DNA of 24,537 nt from Hondaea fermentalgiana (lineage: Eukaryota; Sar; Bigyra; Thraustochytrida; Thraustochytriidae). The stretch covers positions 163,712 through 188,248 of the forward strand of contig NPFB01000010.1 of assembly GCA_014084085.1 (NCBI GenBank), in the 5' to 3' direction. A program made the position numbers and the translations under genes. Of the stretch, positions 16,410 to 24,537 are shown in pieces (the stretch's first letter is position 1; each line of letters opens with the position of its first letter). The notes under the pieces are model-generated. The model did not search any database. It was not told the DNA's origin and saw nothing but the letters and a program-made list of their open reading frames with translations.

Positions 16410-18074
16410 ATGAAGAGGAACAGCGCCGACCCCGTGTTTGCGGACCGCGCGGGCAGCGAGATCGCCAGGAACCCCGCGGCCGTTGCCGATGAGGTCAAGG
16501 ACACCCCAGAACTAGAGGGCGGCGCCCTGCGGCCGGGCGGCAACCCGAGTCTCTTTAGCAAGAACAACATTGGCCTCTTGGCCCAGTACGCTGCCATCGG
16601 TGTCGTGTACGCGAGTCTCTACGCTGTGATCTACCCCGCCTTTACCGTCTACCTGCACATGGAGGGCGTACAGACGACCTCGATCTCAATTCTCATTACG
16701 CTTCCGTACACGCTCAAGTGCTTCATCGGCATTATCACGGATTGCTACCCGATCTTTGGCTACCGCCGTCGCCCGTACATGGTAATTGGCTGGAGCGTGT
16801 GCTTTGCATGCTGCTTGGCCATGGCCTGCATGGATATTGGCGACCCGTACTACCCGGACCCGTCCTGGGCTGATCTGGCGACCTTGACGGCAGAGCAGGA
16901 GGCTCAACTCAACACGGACGCCCCCAACGCCGGTACGGCCTACGTGTTGCTCATGATTCTCGCAAATCTGGGCTCCGTGCTCGCTTTTACTGCCTCTGAC
17001 GGCATCCTCGTGGAGCTGAGCCAGCGCGAGACGCTCGATGTCCGCGGCTCCACGCAGACCATGGCCCTTGTGGTGCAGTACGCCTTTCAGATTATTGCCT
17101 ATGCTGTGACCGGCTTTGGCTTGAACAGCGCCGACTATGGTGGCACATTTGAGGGCTCGATTGGCCTGCAGGGCGTGATGGCCATCAACGCTGGCTTTTC
17201 CTTGATCGCCATCCCTGCGTCGTGGTTCCTCATCACGGAGGAGAAGAGCGTGGCACAGAATATCAAGGAGTACTGGAGCAGGTTCTTTGAGCTCATTACG
17301 CATCGCGCCGTGTACCAGCTCATCATGTTCCGCTTCTTCCACAACATGTTCTCGTGGATCACCGTCACGGCCATGTACATTGTGCAGAGCTCTTGGGCCG
17401 GTGTGGAGCCCATGACGCAGTCCGTGATGACCATTCTCGGACTCATCGTTTCGTCGTCATCGCTCTACATTATGAAGCGCGTGGGCCTCAACTGGAACTG
17501 GCACTGGGTTCTCATTGTGTGCCAGGTCAGCGCTGTCATCATCGACTGCTTCCCGACCTTTTTCACCATCTGGGACGTCTTTCGCAACCAATGGTTCTGG
17601 CTTGGTGTTCCGCTCATTTCCAACTTCCCTGACGCCATTGGATACATTGTCACCACGTATGCCCTGCTGGAGGTCATCGAGGAAGGCAGCGAGGCCGCAA
17701 CGTACGGCATGGTTACCGCCGTGTCGACCCTGGCGTCGCCTTTCGCTACCGTCATTACCAAGAACATTGACGCCAACTTTGACCTGAGCTACGCGACCAT
17801 TCAGTCTGATACGACGTTTGCGCGTGAGCAGGTCACGTATGCGTACATTATCATGTACTGCATGCAGATCTTCAGTCTAGTGTTTCTCTTTTTGCTGCCG
17901 AAGCAGAAGGCACAGATGCAGGAGCTCTTGGCGCGCGGTGGCAAGAGCCGGCGTGTGGGCATTGCGATCCTTCTGGTGGCCCTCTTTCTGTTCATCTGGA
18001 GTGTCATGACGAATCTGATGAGTATCTTTTCCGAAACGTCTTGTCTCAAGATTGCTGGCGGCACCGGTTGCTAA
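16410..18074 (+). CDS. BT1 (folate-biopterin transporter) family membrane protein, copy 1
   Basis: This 554-residue intronless frame has its start fixed by an in-frame TAG 12 bases upstream of an ATG with G at -3. It is a polytopic membrane protein with about 12-13 hydrophobic spans. The N-terminus (1-50) is hydrophilic, and charged loops include FGYRRRPYM (116-124), a signature-like cytoplasmic loop after the second span. Other marks are an acidic extracytoplasmic-type loop with GDPYYPDP (144-151), the ASDGILVELSQRE segment (195-207), and a cytoplasmic loop EEKSVAQNIKEYWSRFFELITHR (277-299) before the second half. BT1/FBT members of the major facilitator superfamily carry folates, pteridines or S-adenosylmethionine in kinetoplastids and plants. 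The substrate here cannot be read from sequence. Codons end mostly in C or G, more strongly than in the second copy, which hints at higher expression. Confidence 0.9.
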   Translation: MKRNSADPVFADRAGSEIARNPAAVADEVKDTPELEGGALRPGGNPSLFSKNNIGLLAQYAAIGVVYASLYAVIYPAFTVYLHMEGVQTTSISILITLPYTLKCFIGIITDCYPIFGYRRRPYMVIGWSVCFACCLAMACMDIGDPYYPDPSWADLATLTAEQEAQLNTDAPNAGTAYVLLMILANLGSVLAFTASDGILVELSQRETLDVRGSTQTMALVVQYAFQIIAYAVTGFGLNSADYGGTFEGSIGLQGVMAINAGFSLIAIPASWFLITEEKSVAQNIKEYWSRFFELITHRAVYQLIMFRFFHNMFSWITVTAMYIVQSSWAGVEPMTQSVMTILGLIVSSSSLYIMKRVGLNWNWHWVLIVCQVSAVIIDCFPTFFTIWDVFRNQWFWLGVPLISNFPDAIGYIVTTYALLEVIEEGSEAATYGMVTAVSTLASPFATVITKNIDANFDLSYATIQSDTTFAREQVTYAYIIMYCMQIFSLVFLFLLPKQKAQMQELLARGGKSRRVGIAILLVALFLFIWSVMTNLMSIFSETSCLKIAGGTGC

Positions 18075-19790
18075 AGAAACTTGTGATAACTAGCAGAAGA
18101 AACCATTCCAATTTACGTGTTTTTTTCACCACTATACTATGCCGCGAGGTAGGCATCTCACTCTTGCGTTCTCCTTGTTTGGTTGATTGGTTGCAGTTGC
18201 AAAACATGGAGATATGAGTTCTTTGTAAATCAACAAGGCGAACGGGCCTGTTGCAGACACGCAAACTGTTTGTTATTGGGGCTCGCCCGCGTCTTGATCT
18301 GCTGCTGAGCTCAATGGCGATCCCACTCTCGACCCATTCCTGAAACAAAGGCAACACGATCCGTCCAAGATCAGCTATCGAGATGCTGCAGCTGCAGCCT
18401 ACTTGACTCGCTATCGGCAGCGCGGGAGCGCGGGAGCGCTCAGCCGCCACAGCCGCGTGCGCGCGAGACGAGCTCCTCGTCGCGTCGACAGTGCTGAGAC
18501 GAACTCCGCGTCGCGTCGACAGCGCTGCGCTTGCGCAGCAGCAGGCTCAGGTGGTGTGCGAGCGCCTTGATCCCGCTGCGGGACGAGCACGTGCGCTGTG
18601 GCTGAGGCTCCTGCAGCGGGGGCAACGATCGTGCACTGTGGGCCGCGCCCAGCTTGTGTCGCGCGTGCACTGTGGCATTCCGCCTGGGCAGGCAATCGGC
18701 CGGGTGGGAATTGGCCGCTGCGCCTGGCTCCGGCGGCGTACGCATTGTCGACCCGCGTGCATGCGCATGCGTACGGACGACCTTGATCTGCGCGAGCCGT
18801 GGTGACGCGGCCGCGGCGGCGTGTCGTGGCGGCCCCTGGGATCCGCAGCCGCCGCACGATTGGGTGGTTTTCGCAGTGCGGCTGCGGCTTTCGGAAGTTC
18901 GGCGAGAACGCGCGTTTCAGGACCTGACTGGCCATGGCTGCAGCTGCAGCTGATTGAGACTTCCCGGTCTACGGGTCGCATTGGCTGTGGCTGAGGATAA
19001 GACGACAGGATTGGGATTCGCCAGGATGAGTTAGGACAATGTTGCGGTGCCAATGCGCGCCGACATCGATGGTAGTGGAGGGTGACAGTCGTTTTTCCTT
19101 CTTGTCGGCCGCTGCCGCTCTCGCTACCGCTGTCGACACGGAGCGGATGGCAGGTAGGCTCGCGTATGCTCACGCCTTGGCTTTGCGCAAGGACGTGGCG
19201 CGCTTCAAGTGTGCTCGAGACGTCGCTTTTGGTCGCCCAGACGCAAGATCTGGAAGACGGCGGCGGGGTGCTTTGACAACGTACTTGGGGGTCTTTCCGT
19301 TTGCTCACGGCTGAATGCACGAGTCAGAGCCAAGAGTTCTTAACAGGTGTGGCCGCCTACATCTGCTGCAGCTGCTGCAGCTGAGATCAATTACTATCCT
19401 GCGAATAAGATTCGACCAAGGCAAAGTTTCAGCCAAGCAAATGGCAACGACAGAGATTCTCATTGCTGCTCACGAAGTTTTCAGATTATCATCTTTCCCG
19501 TTCAGCGGGGTCCGTCACAGGTGGGCGGACAAGCGATCGAGTGGTCGCAGTCGGCCACGGCAGTGAATGGTTTTGAAAAAAGCAAGAGAGGTGGATGATT
19601 GTACCAGTCGCATAGATGGCTCCGATCAAGAGCTTTGCATGCACGTCTTGAAGTCGCCTTATCTTGCTGAATATTTTTGCAATCTGAAATGGTGATGCAG
19701 CATGCGGCAAAGCTGGAAAACAGTGACGTCGGAGGAGCAAAACCGCAATCCAACCTGGAGAGCGCAAGAGAAAAAAGCTGCCTCGTAAGC
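18075..19790. other. intergenic region between the two BT1 paralogues
   Basis: These 1.7 kb carry the 3' end of copy 1 and the promoter and leader of copy 2. A GC-rich core (about 18420-18950) holds a 31-base tandem duplication and a 7-bp hairpin (18524-18539). The flanks are AT-richer. CTGCAGCTGCAG-type palindromic words recur near 18385, 18938 and 19363. Short open frames of up to about 100 codons have no recognisable content. The flanks of the two BT1 genes show no similarity to each other. Confidence 0.6.
18465..18526. repeat. 31-bp tandem duplication
   Basis: Two adjacent 31-base units, both beginning GAGACGA and containing CGTCGCGTCGACAG, differ at three positions. The period is not a multiple of three, which argues against coding. 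Confidence 0.85.
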
Positions 19791-21455
19791 ATGTCGTCGA
19801 CTCAACACGACCCGACATACGCGGAGCGGCTCGGAAGCGAAGTTGCAGCAAACCCAGCTGCAGTTGATGATGTGTCGAAATTGAGCATGAACGTCGAGGA
19901 AGGCGCACTCCGGCCAGGAGGAACCCCAAGCATTTTTAGCAAGAATAATGTCGGTCTCCTCGTGCAGTATGCGGCCATTGGTGTGGTGTACGCAAGCCTC
20001 TACGCCGTGGTCTATCCGGCCTTTACCGTGTACCTGCGCATGGAGGGCGTGGAGACGAGCTCCATTTATATTTTGATTGTGCTGCCGTACACGCTCAAAT
20101 GCTTTATTGGAATCATCACGGATTGCTACCCGATCTTTGGCTACCGTCGGCGGCCCTACATGGTTATGGGCTGGACCCTGTGCTTTGTATGCTGCCTTGT
20201 TATGGCGTGCATGAATATTGGTGACCCGTACTACCCAGACCCGACATGGGCAGACCTGACGTCTCTCACGGCCGAACAGGAAGCTCAGCTCAACACTGAT
20301 GCGCCTAATTCCGGAACCACATACGTGCTGCTCATGATCCTTGCGAATCTAGGGTCAGTTCTTGCCTTTACCGCATCGGATGGCATTCTCGTGGAGCTGA
20401 GTCAGCGCGAGGCCCTGGAAGTTCGCGGTACCACGCAGACAATGGTGTACGTCGTGCAGGACCTTTTTAAGATTGTCGGTACGGCTGCCGTGGGCTTTGG
20501 TCTGAACAGCGCCGACTATGGTGGAAGCTTTGCCAATACGATTGGACTCCAGGGCGTAATGGCCATCAATGCCTGCTTTTCCTTTATTGCCATTCCAGCA
20601 TCCTGGTTTCTCATTTCGGAAAAGAAGAGCGAGGCCCAGAACATTGGCGAATACTGGAACAAATTCTTTGATCTCATTACGCATCGCGCCGTGTACCAGC
20701 TCATCATCTTCCGCTTCTTCCACAACATGTTTGCCTGGATTTCAGTCACGGCGTCCTCGCCCGTGCAGAGTGTTTGGGCGGAGGTGGAGCCCATGACGAG
20801 TTCGGTTGCTACGATTCTGGGCAATTTCGTCGCCGCATCAGCTCTTTATATTATGAAGCGCTGGGGTCTTGGCTGGAATTGGCACTGGGTGATTATCGTT
20901 TGCCAAGTTGGCGCCATCATCATTGACTGTTTTCCCACCTTTTTCACCATTTGGGATGTCTTTCGCAACCAGTGGTTCTGGCTCGGTGTGCCGCTCATTT
21001 CGGACTTTCCCGACGCCATTGGATATATCGTCACCACATACGCTCTGCTCGAGGTCATTGAAGAAGGCAATGAAGCCGCGACATATGGCATGGTCACGGC
21101 CGTGTCGACTCTGGCATCGCCTTTTGCGACCGTCATTACCAAAAATATTGACGCCAACTTTGACCTCTCGTACGCGACCATTCAGACCGACTCCACCTTT
21201 GCGCGCCAGCAGGTTACGTACGCCTATGTGATCATGTATTGCATGCAAATCTTTAGCCTGGTCTTCCTTTTCCTCCTGCCCAAGCAGAAGGCACAAATGC
21301 AGGAACTCTTGGCGCGTGGTGGCAAGAGCCGTCGCGTAGGAATCGTCATCCTCTGCATCGCGCTCTTTCTCTTCATCTGGAGTGTCATGACGAATCTCAT
21401 GAGCATCTTTCCAGCCACCTCGTGCCTCAGCATTGCTGGTGGCACTGGCTGTTGA
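19791..21455 (+). CDS. BT1 (folate-biopterin transporter) family membrane protein, copy 2
   Basis: This is a paralogue of the gene at 16410, also 554 residues. The ATG at 19791 (A at -3) is chosen because it aligns exactly with the start of copy 1 and gives equal length. In-frame ATGs at 19689 and 19695 would add 32-34 residues that have no match in copy 1. By hand count, 455 of 554 residues are identical with no gaps. Shared marks include FGYRRRPYM, GDPYYPDP, ASDGILVELSQRE, the WNWHWV and FRNQWFWLGVPLIS segments, and an almost identical last third. Differences cluster at residues about 207-250 and 321-360, in and around predicted membrane spans. Codons are less biased to C/G endings than in copy 1. 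It is probably a plasma or organelle membrane pteridine/folate-type carrier; the substrate is unknown. Confidence 0.9.
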   Translation: MSSTQHDPTYAERLGSEVAANPAAVDDVSKLSMNVEEGALRPGGTPSIFSKNNVGLLVQYAAIGVVYASLYAVVYPAFTVYLRMEGVETSSIYILIVLPYTLKCFIGIITDCYPIFGYRRRPYMVMGWTLCFVCCLVMACMNIGDPYYPDPTWADLTSLTAEQEAQLNTDAPNSGTTYVLLMILANLGSVLAFTASDGILVELSQREALEVRGTTQTMVYVVQDLFKIVGTAAVGFGLNSADYGGSFANTIGLQGVMAINACFSFIAIPASWFLISEKKSEAQNIGEYWNKFFDLITHRAVYQLIIFRFFHNMFAWISVTASSPVQSVWAEVEPMTSSVATILGNFVAASALYIMKRWGLGWNWHWVIIVCQVGAIIIDCFPTFFTIWDVFRNQWFWLGVPLISDFPDAIGYIVTTYALLEVIEEGNEAATYGMVTAVSTLASPFATVITKNIDANFDLSYATIQTDSTFARQQVTYAYVIMYCMQIFSLVFLFLLPKQKAQMQELLARGGKSRRVGIVILCIALFLFIWSVMTNLMSIFPATSCLSIAGGTGC

Positions 21456-21589
21456 TTACAGATGTCCCACCAACGAAGAGCCTCTCAGAATCATTTTCTC
21501 ATACTGTGCGAGCTTCGATGAATTTGTTCTTGATCTTGAAAATCATACTTTTCTTTGACAAATGCAAAGTATCCCTGGCTCGCCACATA

Positions 21590-21605
21590 AAACGGGACGA
21601 AATTT
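21590..21605 (+). repeat. dispersed repeat AAACGGGACGAAATTT, copy 1
   Basis: The first of three direct copies of the same 15-base core. It is followed immediately by a partial echo, GGACGAAAT (21606-21614). Confidence 0.8.
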
Positions 21606-21667
21606 GGACGAAATCTCTGCTTACGTTATCCGTCTGGGCATGGTCAGATCTACACCGTGTGTTATGA

Positions 21668-21700
21668 AACTGAGCTCAGTTCTAGATTTCCATATCTAGA
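21668..21700. other. 14-bp palindrome followed by 7-bp hairpin
   Basis: AACTGAGCTCAGTT (21668-21681) is a perfect palindrome. It overlaps by one base a hairpin with arms TCTAGAT and ATCTAGA separated by six bases (21681-21700). They lie about 215 bases after the copy 2 stop and could be 3' structure or repeat debris. Confidence 0.65.
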
Positions 21701-21809
21701 TTACTATACCAAATTTTTAGATTCCGAAAAGTGTTTTTGATTGAGATTTAGATGAAAGACTGATTTGGCGGCTGCGAGTATAAAGAGGTCTATTTGATCA
21801 GAATAGGTC

Positions 21810-21835
21810 TCGTCCCGAAAAACGGGACGAAATTT
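21810..21835. repeat. dispersed repeat copy 2 with partial inverted copy
   Basis: TCGTCCCG and CGGGACGA form an 8-bp inverted repeat around five A. The right arm continues as the same GGGACGAAATTT word found at 21590 and 22336. Confidence 0.8.
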
Positions 21836-22318
21836 AAAAATAATAAAGACTAAGACCTTCTTGAAGTTTCGTGTAGTACATTCAAAAATTGCGTTGCGCT
21901 CGGATAAACTATTGTTGCGGTGCTCGCACGTCACCATCCTCAAAGGCATGTGTCATGGTGTGGACGAAGTTGCGCTCCCGACCACAGCGCGAAAAAGGAT
22001 GGCGCGAGAGCAGCTGCGGCACGTCTGCTGGGTGGTCTCGTTGCGCGACGCAATGCGAGGCCAAGGTGAGACTATGCAGCCGTCGCAGCTATCAACGAAG
22101 AGCGGTGGTTAGGCTCCCGCTAGAACGTCAACAAGTACCCACTCTGCAGATCAAGCGTAATCATGTCCACTGAGTGAATCTCCCCGAGAACCTGCATGGA
22201 GACGGAGGAATCACCATGCCAACGCGCGAGATGAAAAGTTGATGTGGGGTATTTCTTTCAAAGACTTTTCTGATTCGTCCGGTCCTGCACCCTGTTTCGG
22301 CAAAACTATTTCGCCGAC

Positions 22319-22350
22319 AATTTCGTCCCGTTTCCAAACGGGACGAAATT
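22319..22350. repeat. perfect 15-bp inverted repeat (hairpin) of the dispersed motif
   Basis: AATTTCGTCCCGTTT and AAACGGGACGAAATT are exact reverse complements separated only by CC. This places one inverted and one direct copy of the dispersed motif head-to-head. Confidence 0.9.
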
Positions 22351-22359
22351 TAGCCAAGG

Positions 22360-22464
22360 CCATAATTCAAACGCAAGGTATCCTAAGCCGTGAGTCAAAT
22401 ACAAGGCATCATAAGCCATGATTCAAATGCAAGGTACCATAAGTTGTGAGTCAAATGCAAGGCT
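22360..22464. repeat. 28-bp tandem repeat, about 3.75 copies
   Basis: The core TCAAATGCAAGG (with variants) recurs at 22367, 22395, 22423 and 22451, exactly 28 bases apart. The units run 22360-22387, 22388-22415, 22416-22443 and a partial 22444-22464. They start CCRTGAGTC or similar and end ATAAG. There is no spacer between units, so it is a minisatellite and not a CRISPR array. Confidence 0.92.
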
Positions 22465-22835
22465 TTTGGTCCAGAGACTTGCTATCAGCACGCAAAGATT
22501 GCAAGGAATGGCCAGAAACGGTGCTGTTTATTTGGCTGCCGCATGGAGGAAAAGACCATTGTCGATTTGGATTACCTTGTGCGATTCGCTTACAAGGAAA
22601 AAAGCCAAGGAAGTGAAAACGAAATACCTCGATCGCAAATGTCTCGGTGCGTCACAAGATCGTTGCGAGACTATGCGAAGCTCTGATCATCTTGAAAGCA
22701 TTCTTATACTGAAAAGCCTTATAAGTTACAGCTCCTACATTGCGTGTCTACCCTCGGTGCGCCAATACGATCCCGATGCCGTTTCTAGGCGAATTGGAAA
22801 GTGTAAAAGCCGTGCGAGATATCGCTTGCAAGAGT

Positions 22836-23058
22836 CTAAGTTGTTTTGGTGCCCGTTTCCCTGAGCCTTTTATTGAGCTCTGATGCGGGCTCAGCTTCAT
22901 ATGTTTTGACGGGCCTGATCACCCGACCTGTCCCTGTCACGCGGGTCGTTTGGGCACGCTTTTCAGGATCAACGGACTGTCGTCTGTTCGTCTTGTGCTG
23001 AGGTGTCGCTCGATTGGCGTGAGAGGTACTTCGTTGGATTGGGGGGCGCGCAGGTGAT

Positions 23059-23090
<32 letters not shown>

Positions 23091-23516
23091 TTTCTTTTCG
23101 ACGGCGGCTTCAGCGCGTGCCTTTTTCTTTGCGACATGAGGAGTCCCTGTCTTGAGACGCGCATCTGTAGTGTTTGCACTACCTTTGGAGGCCCGAAGAT
23201 TAACAATGAGGTCCGTAACGGTGTCGTCGGTGAGATACCCCTTTGTTGCCATAAATTTGGCAAGCTTGATGAATTTCTTTTGCATCTTTTCTTTCTTTTT
23301 CTCCTTTTTCCGCTTATTGGCCTCCTCGGCACTCAGACCACCGAGTGCTTCGCTCAGCTTTCTCTTCTGGCTCTTTGCCTGCTTTTCCGTCTTGCCGTGG
23401 GCTTCGCTCTTGGTCTCGAGACTTGCAGATGTGTCTCTTCTTTCCCCATTACGTTGCACATCAATATCGCCGACTTTGACATTGCTATCGAGATCGTGCT
23501 TGCGGGATTGAGCCAT
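22836..23516 (-). CDS. lysine-rich, poly-alanine-containing protein of unknown function
   Basis: This 226-residue frame begins at an ATG with AAG before and G after, the best start context in the window. I do not recognise the family. The protein is strongly basic and mostly disordered-looking. A Lys/Glu-rich helix-like segment (residues about 65-90, EANKRKKEKKKEKMQKKF) leads into a more ordered stretch (FIKLAKFMATKGYLTDDTVTDLIVNLRAS, 82-110). A run of ten Ala (144-153) is encoded by the GCA/CTG repeat. The tail carries a basic GRVIRPVKTYEAE segment (198-209). Bipartite basic clusters suggest a nuclear or nucleolar protein; this is inference. A chance frame is less likely given its length and start context but cannot be ruled out. 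Confidence 0.62.
23059..23089. repeat. (GCA)10 repeat encoding poly-Ala on the minus strand
   Basis: Ten GCA units on the plus strand, read as Ala codons in the minus-strand gene. This is the longest trinucleotide run in the window. Confidence 0.92.
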
Positions 23517-24537
23517 CTTGATAAACGCGTAGAAGATGTAAAGCTTTACAACAACTCAAATCTGTATGCACTTGAAGGAGCTGTTCCGCACCTTCTCTGC
23601 CGCCGACACGCGAGAACTTTGAGGCGTGTCTCGTACAGAAAACAGAAGCAGCCGTTGTGCCCGTTCGTCGGTAGCAAAGCGCAAGGCTCTCGAGCGAAGA
23701 AACCCTGACGACGGCTCTTGCAACGCTCGTGCGCGCAGTCTTTTTCGCCCCGGGCCGTGGCGTAGCTGGCGAGTTGAATTGAGCTCACCCTTCGAGACGC
23801 ACGCGGCGTTGCAACCTGTTCCCTACCTTGCCTTCCCTTGCCTCCCCTCCCTGGCAAGGACGCGCAGCGGCGCGAGAAGCGGCACGCACGCGCGCGCACA
23901 CGCGTGATGCGAGAGCAGTCGAGCGGCCGAGCGAGCACGCACCGTACGCACAATCAGCGCAAAGGCCGTTTGCTTGCTGCAGCTGGCTCACTTGCTTGAA
24001 TTATTGACAGCTCCTGGGAAAAAAAATGAAATGTAAACAGTAATAAGCTAACAAGCCTGCTTGATGGTCTGTGCGTCGGAAGAAGCAATATGCCAACATT
24101 AAAGCTGACAAGCTTGCTTGCCTGTAGTACATCATAAGAATCCGTCCGCTGAGGGGGGAACAAGCCGATGGATGCAAAGGCCATGAACATGACAACAGCC
24201 AGCTTGCTTGCTTGCTCATCCAAAGACTCCCTCCGTCCAAAACAGAAAAAAACGCTTCTTCATCAGAAAAAAAAATGCAAAAAAAAAAAACATTCAACAC
24301 CGGGACTTCGCGTGCAGTCCCCTATCACACTACTAACCCGGCCCTACGTGACTTTTCTGCTCAGTGCGAATGAGATGAGGAGTTGCCCACGTGGTATGAT
24401 CGAATGTGAGGGCTCTGTGAGGTTTGAATTTATATATACTATGCTAGTCCAAATTTGGCCACTTTCCTAAAAAATTATGCCAAGCTGTGCGCCACGCGGC
24501 GGCGCCGGGCAAGCGCATGAATTCTTATGTAATAGTT
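23517..24537. other. right-end region without a supported gene
   Basis: The part next to 23516 should be the promoter and leader of the minus-strand gene. It contains a perfect 14-bp palindrome, TGTAAAGCTTTACA, at 23537-23550, 21 bases from the ATG. Further right is a GC-rich block (23700-23940), then AT-rich DNA with A-runs (24265-24291) and two near-identical 19-base words (24045-24063 and 24102-24120). A TATATATA-like stretch lies near 24429. A 100-codon frame from 24168 is A-run-driven and not convincing. Confidence 0.5.

Larger units (their letters stand above)
21456..22835. other. AT-rich, repeat-bearing intergenic region
   Basis: This 1.4 kb region is clearly more AT-rich than the rest of the window. 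It carries several copies of AACGGGACGAAATTT, two palindromes, a perfect hairpin and a 28-base tandem array. An AATAAA sits at 21842-21847. An ATG frame at 22418-22864 overlaps the tandem array and the neighbouring gene's end and looks spurious. The composition and repeats suggest remnants of a small mobile element. Confidence 0.6.

Noticed and set aside
19677..19790. N-terminal extension of BT1 copy 2
   Set aside because: The frame opens at TTG, and ATGs at 19689/19695 add residues absent from copy 1. The ATG at 19791 aligns with the copy 1 start and gives equal length.
22360..22464. Possible CRISPR-like array
   Set aside because: The 28-base units are directly adjacent with no unique spacers, and the DNA is eukaryotic.
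22418..22864. 148-codon plus-strand frame
   Set aside because: It begins inside the minisatellite, overlaps the end of the minus-strand gene and has no family resemblance.
24168..24470. 100-codon plus-strand frame at the right end
   Set aside because: Its lysine content comes from A-runs; composition and content look non-coding.

Overview
The window looks like nuclear DNA of a eukaryotic microbe. It has long GC-rich open reading frames with no visible introns and ATG starts mostly in good contexts (A or G at -3). Simple repeats are abundant and a 100-base N scaffold gap is present. Two BT1-type transporters, a Y-complex nucleoporin and a WW-domain protein exclude a prokaryote or organelle. 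Intron-poor, GC-rich genes together with a BT1/FBT pair fit a stramenopile, most plausibly a thraustochytrid-like labyrinthulomycete. That placement is an inference from style, not proof.

Layout, left to right. 1-1388 is a GC-rich upstream region that starts with a TTTC microsatellite. 1389-6110 (+) encodes a Nup160/Nup120-type nucleoporin. It converges, with only 164 bases between stops, on 10099-6275 (-). That gene encodes a 1274-residue protein with an N-terminal degenerate EF-hand-like region, a long beta-rich middle that may be a decayed PhoD-like module, and a C-terminal coiled coil. A 1.1 kb divergent promoter region (10100-11214), interrupted by the N gap and by CCCT tracts, separates it from 11215-12918 (+). 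This gene encodes a two-WW-domain protein with a Ser/Arg/Lys-rich linker, an SH3-like segment and NPF motifs. It converges on 13901-13221 (-), an unrecognised 226-residue protein.

After a 2.5 kb GC-rich stretch without a convincing gene come two same-strand paralogous BT1/folate-biopterin-type major facilitator transporters (16410-18074 and 19791-21455). Both are exactly 554 residues long and align without gaps at about 82 percent identity by hand count. The DNA between and around them is unrelated. From 21456 to 22835 the base composition turns AT-rich and holds a dispersed inverted/direct motif (CGGGACGAAATT), perfect hairpins and a 28-base tandem repeat; it looks like mobile-element or repeat debris. 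Last is 23516-22836 (-), a lysine-rich, poly-alanine-containing 226-residue protein, followed by about 1 kb without a supported gene.

The genes do not form one pathway. They are ordinary neighbours in a compact genome: nuclear pore assembly, an unknown large cytoplasmic scaffold-like protein, a WW adaptor and solute transport. The parts most worth follow-up are the large EF-hand/beta/coiled-coil protein, the asymmetric divergence of the transporter pair, and the CGGGACGAAATT repeat family.
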